NCBI RefSeq assembly: GCF_016424485.1 | Contig: NZ_JAELUP010000001.1 | Span: 1-64,000, forward strand | DNA from: Paenibacillus roseus | Lineage (GTDB): Bacteria > Bacillota > Bacilli > Paenibacillales > Paenibacillaceae | Reading direction: 5' to 3' | Length of the DNA stretch: 64,000 nt | Shown: positions 1 to 7,704 of the stretch, one piece after another | How positions within the stretch are numbered: position 1 is the stretch's first letter | Layout of the letters: the number at the start of each line of letters is the position of its first letter | Translations under genes and position numbers: made by a program | Notes under the pieces: model-generated | Seen by the model: the letters and a program-made list of their open reading frames with translations, nothing else | Databases searched by the model: none | Told to the model about the DNA's origin: nothing

Positions 1-884
1 ATAATTAGAGCTTTATGGGCAAACATTTTATAATCTAACTTTTCAATCATTTCTCCTTTTAAATAATTATTTTTAATTAAAAATGATAGACGGTAATCCA
101 TACTAAGCTTGTGTTCCCAAATAATATGAAAAGGTCTAATATCTAAAAAACCATTGGTTTGTTCTATATAATTAATCAAATAACTTTGAGCCTTAATTCC
201 GAAAATTGTATTCAAAGGGTCAAGATTATAAAAAGAAGATAGTTTTATGTTATACGGGATAGATAAGTAGTAACCTTTTACTTCTTCTACAAAAAGATCC
301 ATATTAAAGCTGTAAGTAGCCGTTGGATCAACATGAATGACATAGATATAACTCTGCCAATCCTCAACATGATCAGGTACGGCTTGAAAAGCTTGCAAGA
401 GATTTTCCGAAGAAATACTAAGTTCTGAATATGTACTTTTATTTGTGTATCCTCTCATAATATAACCATCTTGCTCCGTTAATTGACCCGTTATCAAACT
501 ATCGTGAATGAAATGATTTTTCTTAAAGGCCCTTTTTTCTGCAATATAGTATTCATCGAGAAACAAATATACACAGTAGCCTAAAGATAATGCTGAATCA
601 ACAAAAGAACCAATACTTTTAAAACCTGTCGATGCAATGTTTCTACTGATTCTTTGAACCCTCAAAAAGGGGTGTTGATGCTGAACAAAAATATATCCGC
701 AAAAGTCAAAATGCAATTCCGTGTCAGCTCGATTACATTTAAGTTGGATATAATGATTACAAAACCAGTTATCAAAGTGTTTGTGGCTTGACATTATGGA
801 AAGCGGATAAGCGTGGTGCTGGTATCCTTTAATAATAGGCTCTTTAATAATAGGCTCCTTGATCCATTCATTATTTTTTATCAT
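1..884 (-). CDS. Unknown protein, partial (C-terminus off the left edge)
   Basis: An uninterrupted minus-strand frame of 294 codons starts at an ATG at 884 and runs off the left edge. The start is well supported by GAGGAG seven bases upstream. The protein is rich in aromatic residues, His and Asn, begins MIKNNEWIKEP and contains HHAYPLSIMSSHKHFDNWF near residues 22-40. No signal peptide or membrane segment is visible. I do not recognise the family with confidence; the general look (an early Cys/His-rich segment, then alternating aromatic beta-like stretches) recalls BtrH-type proteins of natural-product clusters, but this is only an impression. It lies beyond the terminator of the phosphonate operon, so it is a separate transcription unit on the same strand. 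Its AT-rich composition matches the phosphonate genes and differs from the backbone further right. Confidence 0.75.
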   Translation of the reverse strand, partial: MIKNNEWIKEPIIKEPIIKGYQHHAYPLSIMSSHKHFDNWFCNHYIQLKCNRADTELHFDFCGYIFVQHQHPFLRVQRISRNIASTGFKSIGSFVDSALSLGYCVYLFLDEYYIAEKRAFKKNHFIHDSLITGQLTEQDGYIMRGYTNKSTYSELSISSENLLQAFQAVPDHVEDWQSYIYVIHVDPTATYSFNMDLFVEEVKGYYLSIPYNIKLSSFYNLDPLNTIFGIKAQSYLINYIEQTNGFLDIRPFHIIWEHKLSMDYRLSFLIKNNYLKGEMIEKLDYKMFAHKALI

Positions 885-1028
885 AGTATTGCTCCTCATG
901 CTGCCGAATAGACAACTATTTCATGTAATAAGGAATATAATAAATATATCATATGAAAATGGTATTTCAAGAACTGTTTTACAGCTAAAGTTTTGCTGAC
1001 ACCACCAACAGGACAGCATAAAAAATCA

Positions 1029-1054
1029 AAACCCTCCAAATCAATGGAGGGTTA
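1029..1054 (-). terminator. Rho-independent terminator of the phosphonate operon
   Basis: A nine-base-pair perfect stem (AACCCTCCA / TGGAGGGTT) with a six-base loop lies just beyond the stop of the ATP-grasp gene. Read on the minus strand it is followed by a T-rich run, so it ends the operon that comes from the right. Confidence 0.85.
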
Positions 1055-1070
1055 AATTGGTAGTGGGCGA

Positions 1071-1808
1071 TTAGGTTGTGCGCTTGAAACTCATGATTCT
1101 GCGAATGGTTTTTTGGGCGCCAAGTTTGCGGAAATGGGACATGGACGGGTGTTTGTTTGCTTCAATAATCCATATAAAACCTTTATTATCAATTCCTACA
1201 TCCAATCCGTAAATTCGCTGTTTGGGATAAAGACTTCTCAAACAATGCGCTGAATATACCGCAACCGTATTTAATTCTGAGACCAGTCCTTTCTTAAAAC
1301 GGTTTTCAATTGACGATTTTTGAATGGCTTTGGAAAACGGGAGAGCGCTCCCGCCACTTCTCGTCAGATTTGTCACAATATATCCTTTCCCTGCCAATTT
1401 AGCGAGTTTTCCAGTCACTTCCCACTTATTAGATTGGGCTTTCCTTTGAACGATTACCCTAACGTCAAACGGTTGTCGATTCACCGTTGCTAGACGGATC
1501 CTGCGCTGGACAATGTAATTTTCGCTGCTTATTCTTCTCATAACGGCTTGTTTAGCATTCGTTAATCCAAGAACAGATATCTGTTTATTTTCATGATGAA
1601 TGGTATAGCGGCCATTCCCTGAGTAAAAGACCCGGATGACATTTCGTCCGCGGCTGCCTCCATTTGGTTTTACAACGATATCCCCGTATTTATCCAGGAG
1701 TCTGCGGAACTGTCTCTCATTAAAGCGAGCTGTTTCAGGCAAATAGGGAGCTAACTTTGACCATTTTGTCATCCATTTGTATTTTACTAGTTTGTTTGCA
1801 TGCGCCAT
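1071..1808 (-). CDS. YheC/YheD-type ATP-grasp protein
   Basis: This 245-residue protein resembles the YheC/YheD group (endospore coat-associated ATP-grasp proteins). Visible features are the opening segment MTKWSKLAPYLPET, the nucleotide-binding lysine region DIVVKPNGGSRGRNV (about 43-57), QRRIRLATVNRQPFDVRVIVQR (about 101-122, given here only as the segment around FDVRV) and the metal-binding C-terminal part GLDVGIDNKGFIWIIEANKHPS. ATP-grasp enzymes activate a carboxylate with ATP and couple it to an amine or thiol. GAGGG lies nine bases before the ATG, inside the 16-base gap after the AEP transaminase stop, so the gene is translated as the last member of the phosphonate operon. I infer that it may ligate AEP, whose amine is a natural acceptor, to an amino acid or polymer. 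A spore-coat role unrelated to AEP is the alternative. Confidence 0.8.
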   Translation of the reverse strand: MAHANKLVKYKWMTKWSKLAPYLPETARFNERQFRRLLDKYGDIVVKPNGGSRGRNVIRVFYSGNGRYTIHHENKQISVLGLTNAKQAVMRRISSENYIVQRRIRLATVNRQPFDVRVIVQRKAQSNKWEVTGKLAKLAGKGYIVTNLTRSGGSALPFSKAIQKSSIENRFKKGLVSELNTVAVYSAHCLRSLYPKQRIYGLDVGIDNKGFIWIIEANKHPSMSHFRKLGAQKTIRRIMSFKRTT

Positions 1809-1824
1809 CTTTATTATCCCTCTT

Positions 1825-2934
1825 TCACTGAGTATAACGAATTTGTTTGAGGTATTCCTCGAACAAATTCAAAAATTTCTCAATATCCTTATTTGTGATG
1901 TCTCCGATATTGGCAATTCTGAATGTTTTCAGGCCCGTCAGTTTTCCCGGGTAAATTGTATAACCTTGGCTATATAGAAAGTCATGCATTTCTGTAAAAT
2001 CGTATCTGCTGCAGACAGGCTCCTTGAAAGAGGTGATTAGTTTGGAATGGGAACTTTCAGGTACAAGATACTTTAAACCGAACTTATTAAAACCATTGGT
2101 CAATGTTTCCCATGATCGTACATAGCGGGCATATCTTCTTTCTATCGTTTCGGCTTCCAATTCGTGGATCGCCTGTTTTAATGCATAAAAGGTTTGAACG
2201 GGAGGGGTGAAGCGCATTTGACCCGTATTAGAGAAGTAGTCATATTGAGCAAATAAGTTTAAATAATAATTTCTCGGCTTTATCTTGTGAAAAGCTTTTA
2301 GCTTTTCTATGTTTGCGATGACAAAGGAAATCCCTGGCATACCCTGAAGATTTTTATTAGAACTGGCGGCCAGGTGCGATATATTCATGTCTTTCATGTT
2401 AATCGGTATTGCCGCATAAGAGCTCATTGCGTCCACGATCAAATCTATGCCATACTTTTTGCATAGTTTGCCTATTGAGGTGATATCATTCAACAACCCG
2501 GTTGTTGTTTCATGATGAACCACAGCAAGATGAGAGCACGTAAAAGCAGACTTATTTATGCAATTTTCCAATTCTTCCATATCGATTGGTTCTGTAAGGG
2601 AACTGTGAAACTCGATATATTTCAAGCTATAAGCATCAGCAATTTCGCACATTCGTTTCCCGTAAGCGCCATTATTAATAATGATGACGCCTTGGTCAAC
2701 GGCTGAACTTATGATGGATTCTACAGCCGCCGTTCCAGAGCCGCCGAATAAAACTGTCGTATACGATGCAGGGTCGGCAATAAAACAAGTTAGCTTTTCC
2801 GATACGAACTCCATAACATTTCCGAAATCTTTTTCACGAGGACAAATGTCAGGGACTACTTGCGCAACTTTAACACTTTTCGTCGTTGTAGCCGGTCCCG
2901 GATTGAGCAAAATGTTTCTTGCTATGCTTTTCAG
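1825..2934 (-). CDS. phnW: 2-aminoethylphosphonate transaminase
   Basis: This PLP-dependent class V aminotransferase interconverts phosphonoacetaldehyde and 2-aminoethylphosphonate. Family signatures are the N-terminal [20 protein letters not shown], the VDAMSSYAAIP cofactor aspartate (about 168) and the Schiff-base lysine in SSNKNLQGMPG (about 194). The start is unusual. The first possible TTG (2910) falls inside the conserved NILLNPGP segment, whereas a CTG at 2934 is six bases after an AGGTGA ribosome site and gives [14 protein letters not shown], the expected family N-terminus. An in-frame stop lies two codons upstream of that CTG. The gene overlaps the decarboxylase upstream by 65 bases, indicating translational coupling. 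In this context the enzyme makes AEP rather than degrading it, because PEP mutase and the decarboxylase precede it. Confidence 0.92.
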   Translation of the reverse strand: MKSIARNILLNPGPATTTKSVKVAQVVPDICPREKDFGNVMEFVSEKLTCFIADPASYTTVLFGGSGTAAVESIISSAVDQGVIIINNGAYGKRMCEIADAYSLKYIEFHSSLTEPIDMEELENCINKSAFTCSHLAVVHHETTTGLLNDITSIGKLCKKYGIDLIVDAMSSYAAIPINMKDMNISHLAASSNKNLQGMPGISFVIANIEKLKAFHKIKPRNYYLNLFAQYDYFSNTGQMRFTPPVQTFYALKQAIHELEAETIERRYARYVRSWETLTNGFNKFGLKYLVPESSHSKLITSFKEPVCSRYDFTEMHDFLYSQGYTIYPGKLTGLKTFRIANIGDITNKDIEKFLNLFEEYLKQIRYTQ

Positions 2935-4084
2935 TGAGTATCACCTCAGTGGTTGCATTTTTTATATTTTGACGAAGCCGTTCCTTGACTTCATAAGGCT
3001 TGATTTTAGGGCGTCCTGTTAGTTCGGAGGCTTTTCTGGATATGTTCATATATAAAAAAGTATGCGTTTGATTGAACTTCCAAGCCGTGATCTCTTCTTT
3101 TAATTCTTGCAGATTGTGGACGTAAATGGATCTTGCATAACCGCAAGAAGCCGCGATATTTATGAAGTCCATATTATGGGATACCGTATTTTGTCCTCCT
3201 GTAGAGTCATGAACATGGTTATCAAGCAAAATATGCAGCATATTGTTCGGATGGTAATACCCATTTGTCGCCAAACTCCCCATGCGCATTAACAATGACC
3301 CGTCTCCGTCGATAACAATGATGTTTTTTTGGGGCTGTGACATGGCCAATCCAAGACCGAGCGAACCGACACATCCCATGGAACCAACCATATACAAATT
3401 GCATGCTGCATCCTCGATTTCATACAATTCCCGTCCCGTCATTCCGGTGGTGGCCAATTGAACGGTATTTTGATCACGTAGAGCATTTATTGTTGCAAGC
3501 GCCTCATAACGACTAGGGCTCTGATCATCATGACGCTTTGTTTTTTTTTCATAATTCTGACTTACGGATTGTGTCTGGTTTTTTAAAGCTTCACTATCAA
3601 ATGTTCCTTTTCTGACAACAAAAAAATAAGATTTCTGATTGTCTATAGCTTCATTTGCTCGAACTAGCTGTTCCCTTGCTTCATGGATATTCTCTGAAAG
3701 ATATTCCCAACCGATTTGCATGAGCTCCAGCATTTGCGTAGTAATCTTTCCCATAAGCTCATGCTGCGGTTCATCGGGAATGCCAGGCTCTCCTCTTAAG
3801 CTTACAAAACCAAGAATTGGAATGCGAAACGAATAATTTAGTGAGGTCAGAGGTGAAACCGCATTGGTAAGGCCGGAGTTTTGCATTAAAACTACAGATT
3901 TTTTTCCACCTAAATAGGCGCCCGAAGCGATGGCGACTGCGTCTCCTTCATTAGCTGCAGCAACATACTCAAGTTCATTAATTGCATAATTGATCAAACT
4001 TTTCAAAAAACTGCAAGGGACTCCACTATAAAAAGTAAAGCCCTGTTTCCTTAATTCCTCGCCAAAAATTTTGGTACTTAACAT
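2870..4084 (-). CDS. ppd: Phosphonopyruvate decarboxylase
   Basis: This 404-residue thiamine diphosphate enzyme converts phosphonopyruvate to phosphonoacetaldehyde and CO2, the step that makes C-P bond formation by PEP mutase irreversible. Diagnostic features are the TPP-activating glutamate in [10 protein letters not shown] (Glu46), the family segment [12 protein letters not shown] (about 100-111), and the C-terminal TPP/metal motif beginning [13 protein letters not shown] and continuing to [12 protein letters not shown]. The length is normal for the family (about 370-400). The ATG overlaps the PEP mutase stop by seven bases and the 3' end overlaps the transaminase, so the three genes are tightly coupled. 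The extra C-terminal tail of about 25 residues after [11 protein letters not shown] is not a conserved part and lies over the transaminase start. Confidence 0.95.
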   Translation of the reverse strand: MLSTKIFGEELRKQGFTFYSGVPCSFLKSLINYAINELEYVAAANEGDAVAIASGAYLGGKKSVVLMQNSGLTNAVSPLTSLNYSFRIPILGFVSLRGEPGIPDEPQHELMGKITTQMLELMQIGWEYLSENIHEAREQLVRANEAIDNQKSYFFVVRKGTFDSEALKNQTQSVSQNYEKKTKRHDDQSPSRYEALATINALRDQNTVQLATTGMTGRELYEIEDAACNLYMVGSMGCVGSLGLGLAMSQPQKNIIVIDGDGSLLMRMGSLATNGYYHPNNMLHILLDNHVHDSTGGQNTVSHNMDFINIAASCGYARSIYVHNLQELKEEITAWKFNQTHTFLYMNISRKASELTGRPKIKPYEVKERLRQNIKNATTEVILTEKHSKKHFAQSGTGYNDEKC

Positions 4085-4980
4085 TGTCCATTACCCGATT
4101 TATTACCGGACGGAGGCAAGTATTTTTTTTCAGCCAGTTGTAATTCATCGACTCTTTGTAATCGGAACACTTCTTCTAAGGAAGCAATGTTTTTTTCAAC
4201 ATGGATAAGGCTCTGCTCCCTGAAAATCTGGCTAGTAACGTTTTTCATAGCAAGAATGGCTGTACGCAAATTATGATTTGCCCAAATAATGAGGTTCACG
4301 CCTAAATCTGCGAAAAATTGTGTTGGGGTTGTATAATACTTAGTGGGCACAATCACTACAGGATGTCTTCCGGCCCACTCTTTCATGAACAATTCAATTT
4401 CCGAGGCGTCTTTTTGATTACTGTGTATCAGTATGGCATCTGCACCAGCCGAGCGATAGGCTTCCGCACGCAACAATGCTTCCTTAATTCCCCAACCCGC
4501 AATAAAAGCTTCAACTCTGGCAACAACGCTAAACATATCATCCTGTTGGGCATCCTTCATCGCTTTGATTTTTCCGCAAAACTCGTCTATATTAGCCAAC
4601 GGTTGGGAAGTGCTGTTGATAAACGAATTCGTCTTCGGAAATAATTTGTCTTCAATGCATACTCCGGCTATGTCCCGCTGTTCCAATTTCCTTACTAATC
4701 GCCTGGCATTGTTGAAATTGCCGTAACCAGTGTCCCCGTCAAGCAAAATCGGAATGGATGTAGCGTCATTCATAAATTCCAACTGATCGAGCACTTGAGT
4801 CCATGAAAGTTCATTGTTATCCCTGACTCCCATTGAGGCAGATAATGATAATCCGCTTGCCCAAATCCCTTTAAAACCAGCTTCCTCTACGATGGCTGCC
4901 GATAAACCGTTATGAGCTTCCATGAGAAAATGTGTCTGCGGTGAATGGATTAAATCTCTTAATTGTCCAGTTCTTTTCAT
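4078..4980 (-). CDS. pepM: Phosphoenolpyruvate mutase
   Basis: This 300-residue member of the isocitrate lyase/PEP mutase superfamily rearranges phosphoenolpyruvate to phosphonopyruvate, forming the C-P bond that commits the cell to phosphonate synthesis. The signature [10 protein letters not shown] (about 110-119), including the EDKxxxxxNS pattern that separates mutases from lyases, is intact. The Mg2+-binding segment LLDGDTGYG is at about 79-87. The chosen ATG at 4980 has GGAGAT nine bases upstream; an in-frame ATG five codons earlier (4995) lacks a ribosome site. It is the first gene of the operon. About 170 bases without genes lie upstream and should hold the promoter. Confidence 0.96.
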   Translation of the reverse strand: MKRTGQLRDLIHSPQTHFLMEAHNGLSAAIVEEAGFKGIWASGLSLSASMGVRDNNELSWTQVLDQLEFMNDATSIPILLDGDTGYGNFNNARRLVRKLEQRDIAGVCIEDKLFPKTNSFINSTSQPLANIDEFCGKIKAMKDAQQDDMFSVVARVEAFIAGWGIKEALLRAEAYRSAGADAILIHSNQKDASEIELFMKEWAGRHPVVIVPTKYYTTPTQFFADLGVNLIIWANHNLRTAILAMKNVTSQIFREQSLIHVEKNIASLEEVFRLQRVDELQLAEKKYLPPSGNKSGNGQC

Positions 4981-5153
4981 TGGCGACATCTCCATAATTT
5001 GTTTATTCGTTATTTATATGGATAAAATAGTCATTTGGGAAGGGATAAATGAGCCCAAAATGCCAACGAGTTTTTCTGACGTTAGGAATGTCTGAAGAAA
5101 TATTGTTCAGGATGTCCTACGACACTTCAATTTTGCGCACAACCTGGGCAAAG

Positions 5154-5181
5154 AAAAAAGCCGCCCGAAGGCGGCTTTTTA
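5154..5181. terminator. Bidirectional hairpin terminator
   Basis: An AAAAAGCCGCC / GGCGGCTTTTT stem with a CGAA loop has an A run on the left and a T run on the right, so it can act on either strand. It separates the phosphonate operon from the mobile elements to the right. No intact gene reads into it now. Confidence 0.75.
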
Positions 5182-5194
5182 TCAAAATATAAAA

Positions 5195-5324
5195 GGCTCA
5201 AAACCAAAATTAGTGGTTGCCCTCTAGAAGGAGGGAACGCTGCGTGGCAGAGAATTCTTCCGATCGCTGTCAAAGCCCGATTCCTTGATTTGATGCAGGT
5301 TAGCAGGGGAATCGGGATTTAAAG
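5195..5324. repeat. Left half of an interrupted MITE
   Basis: This matches the first ~130 bases of the ~215-bp MITE found intact at 44241-44456 and 46825-47038 (in inverted orientation). It starts with the terminal repeat GGCTCAAAACC and ACCACTAAT-complement TTAGTGGTTG, and ends at TTTAAAG just after the inner GCCCGATTCC hairpin. The other half resumes at 6913, so an insertion of about 1.6 kb splits the element. Confidence 0.85.
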
Positions 5325-5428
5325 CATTCCTGTATTCCCTTAATTTTGGACTTTGAAATAAATCGAGCACCCCTTTAAGATGAAGGTGTCGTCCAAAACC
5401 CCATACATCTAAGGAAGGTGCTCTTACT

Positions 5429-6535
5429 ATGAAGTTTAAACAATCTATCCAGCAAAATCAACGTATTGAACGGATCACTTCCGACCATCTCATTATTGGC
5501 ATTGACATTGCTAAATTTACTCATGTCGCCCGTGCCACAGATTATCGCGGGATTGAGCAAGGTAGTTATCTGGCTTTCTCCAATGACTTGGCTGGCTTTG
5601 AGCGGTTGCATCAGTGGATGCAATCCCTTAGGAGTCTTTGCCATAAATCCAACGCTCTTGTCATTGCTGACATGATCAAGAATGGCTATTATACGGAAGC
5701 CAATTTGCAATCCGAGCCTTATTGCGCCCTCAGGCAACTTGTGACCACCCGAGAGTTTATAAACAAACAAATGTCTGCTGTCGTTAATCAGTTACATCGT
5801 TGGACGGACATCTATTTCCCGGAATTTCGAAGTGTGTTCAAGGACATCACCAAAAAAACAGCGTTAGCGACATTAGCCCAGTTTCCCCATCCTTCTCAGC
5901 TATGTCATCTGACCGAAGATGAGGTGATTGCGGGATGGAAAAAAGACATGAAGCGAGCAGGAAGCCGTCAAGTGGCTCGGGATCTGATTCAGGCAGCCAA
6001 GCACACCGCCGCGATTCCTGGGATTGTGAAAGAGGCCACCCTCAGTCTGGCGTTGCTTCTACAACAGTACCAATTATTTCGCACCCAGCTTGATCAGCTG
6101 GAGCACGAGTTGTCCCAGCATGTGGCAGCTATTCCGGCTTCAAAAGTGTTACGTACAATCAAAGGGTTTCACGACGTCACGTTAGCGATCGTATACAGTG
6201 AAGCTGGCGATTGAAGTACGTTTGCTCACGGTAACCCGTTACTTCGTTTGGCTGGTTTATACCTGTCTGAGAATCGTTCTGGTACGTACCGAGGAGAGAC
6301 GAAAATCACCAAACGAGGCCGGCCTGGATTACGGAAAATTCTCTATCTGACTGTATTTAACATGGTGGCCTTGCATCCGGAATTCCGAGCACTTCATCAG
6401 CACAATAAACACGTGAAAAAAATGAACGGCATGAAGTCGATTATGAAGCTATGCGGTAAATTGGCCCGTATGCTTGTCGCGATGGCTAGGAGCCAGTGTG
6501 AATACGATAGCCATAAAATAATGACGGGAGCCTAA
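5429..6535 (+). pseudogene. IS110-family transposase, deleted and with an in-frame stop
   Basis: The N-terminus (HLIIGIDIAKFTHVARA, the first acidic residue of the RuvC-like DEDD domain) and C-terminus (HGNPLLRLAGLYLSENRSG, then RGRPGLRKILYL of transposase_20) are typical of IS110/IS1111 transposases. Two lesions are visible. First, residues that normally lie between the QWMQSL segment and NALVIADMIKNG are missing, which removes the second acidic residue region of the RuvC fold. Second, an in-frame TGA at 6212-6214 sits inside the GD-STFAHGNPL segment and the same frame continues to 6535. The protein would therefore be inactive. The start ATG at 5429 has GGAAGG upstream. Confidence 0.88.
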
Positions 6536-6912
6536 TCAACAGAATCGGTCCCGCTTTGCCAGTTGGCTCATTCGCAGGATAACAAGAAGCATAAAGAAAC
6601 GACAATGGTCGCCTAAAGGGCGCTCAGACTCGTTTTTAAAGCATGGTCGAACTCCAACTCCTTGGATAGGTGTGACGAAGGAATGAAAGGGCATGGACCC
6701 GTTGAGACATGGGAGGGCAAATCTCAAGGATAACGCTGGAGTATGCGAATACAGGAAAATGGTGGGGAATCTTTCGTTTCCTTTATTTCGTGTTGCCCAT
6801 GTCAAAAACGGAGTCCCCTGCTTTCCCCTCGTTTCCCTCATTTGTAGATGTAACGAATGAAATCCTGCGAATGAGCGAGCTAGAGCAAGAAAATTGAAAC
6901 AAAAGGAGGGAG
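6536..6912 (+). other. Right non-coding end of the IS110 element, possible bridge-RNA region
   Basis: This is 377 bases with no credible gene between the transposase end and the resumed MITE. Several short purine-rich and C-rich stretches could form hairpins. In IS1111-type elements the bridge RNA is encoded downstream of the transposase, so this is the likely place. I cannot define its ends from sequence alone. Confidence 0.4.
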
Positions 6913-6982
6913 GCGACCACGTTCGTTTCTCCAGAATTCCTCTGCCCCTTCGCTGCTCTCTCCTCTATGTCAACCACTAATA
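6913..6982. repeat. Right half of the interrupted MITE, truncated
   Basis: It begins GCGACCACGTTCG exactly where the left half (5195-5324) stops in the intact copies, and continues through TCCAGAATTCCTCTGCCCC to CAACCACTAAT. The last ~23 bases, including the terminal GGCTCAA repeat, are missing, so this end was deleted after insertion. Confidence 0.8.
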
Positions 6983-7082
6983 TATTTCTCCGCGAAACGA
7001 AGTTTTTGCCCGTCAAAGGACGGCAAAGCCGTTTACGCTTGTAAAATAAAAAAAGGCATATCTGCCGTTTATCTGTGTTGTT

Positions 7083-7142
7083 TGGTGGAGCCAAGGATGG
7101 ATTGGACCTCTGACCTCATCGCTGCCAGCGATGCGCTCTCCC
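7083..7142 (-). pseudogene. Decayed 3' part of tRNA-Ala (left edge of the island)
   Basis: It matches the CCA end, T-arm, variable loop, anticodon arm and part of the D-arm of the intact tRNA-Ala at 13328-13403 in the same orientation, including the exact stretch GACCTCATCGCTGCCAGCG. Several changes are in the T-arm, and the 5' third is absent. A terminator-like hairpin follows it on the minus strand (about 7050-7075), like the one beyond the intact tRNA. This is the expected product of element insertion into the 3' end of a tRNA gene. Confidence 0.8.
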
Positions 7143-7287
7143 GTCGTGGTCGGTTTCACAGCCCCAAAAACGGGGCAATCGACCCATCGCCGCAAACAAT
7201 GCGAACATGCTCTTGAGATACTTTTAAATCGTATATGTTGATCTTCCTTGTATCAAGCGCTAATATCTACTCACATAAAAATCCTTT

Positions 7288-7701
7288 TCAGCGCTTTTTG
7301 GGAAAGAGATGCTCCAGCCTCTCCTTCAGGAAAGGCAATTTTGTTTTCTTGGTTTCGCACTCCCACACAATTATGACGCGCCACCTCATAGTCTCAAGTT
7401 CAGCTTTGTTGTCTGATCCCGTCTTAGTGTCCGATCAAGCTTTTTTTCCCAATAGTCAGAGTTAGACTTTGGCCGAATTTGCGCATGTCTGCATGTGGGA
7501 CAACCATGCCAGAAACACCCATGAATAAAAATAACAGGATAGAACAATGTCTGGCTTGCCGGGTAGGTCATTTCGCTGTAACCGAAAACGATAGCCCATG
7601 CTATGGAATAACTTTCTGACTCGGATTTCGGGTACTGTGTCTTTACTACGAACCATGGACATTATTTCGCTTCGCTTCTGAGGATCAAAAACGTCAGCCA
7701 T
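7288..7701 (-). pseudogene. vsr: vsr, very-short-patch mismatch endonuclease with two frameshifts
   Basis: Three reading frames read in turn give a complete Vsr protein: MADVFDPQKRSEIMSMVRSK through LPGKPDIVL (7701 to about 7545), then VIFIHGCFWHGCPTCRHA through KLDRTLRRDQ (about 7540-7390), then RWRVIIVWECETKK ending KKR-stop at 7288. The total is about 137 codons, the normal size. The first break also lost about three residues of the VLPKYK-type loop. Vsr nicks T:G mismatches created when 5-methylcytosine deaminates and normally accompanies a cytosine-5 methyltransferase, which is present in this operon. The start lies three bases beyond the AIPR stop. The broken gene suggests that loss of mismatch repair is tolerated. 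Confidence 0.9.
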
Positions 7702-7704
7702 ATT

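Larger units (their letters stand above)
5325..6912 (+). mobile_element. IS110-family insertion sequence inserted in a MITE
   Basis: The limits are read from the break in the MITE: flanking MITE halves meet at TTTAAAG|GCGACC. The element holds one IS110-type transposase gene (now broken), a 104-base left non-coding end and a 377-base right non-coding end. IS110-family elements lack conventional terminal inverted repeats and encode a bridge RNA in a non-coding end. The long right flank suggests the IS1111-type layout (inference). The first 69 bases recur exactly at 13620-13688, next to the same MITE position. Confidence 0.8.

Noticed and set aside
5375..5770. 131-codon frame opposite the IS110 transposase
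   Set aside because: Shadow of the transposase pseudogene; it begins and ends without signals.
6536..6841. Minus-strand frame of 101 codons after the IS110 transposase
   Set aside because: It lies in the non-coding end of an IS110 element, without ribosome site or protein-like features.
7143..7287. Integrase gene or attachment core between the tRNA remnant and vsr
   Set aside because: The sequence is too short and shows no recombinase motif in any frame; the island has no visible integrase.
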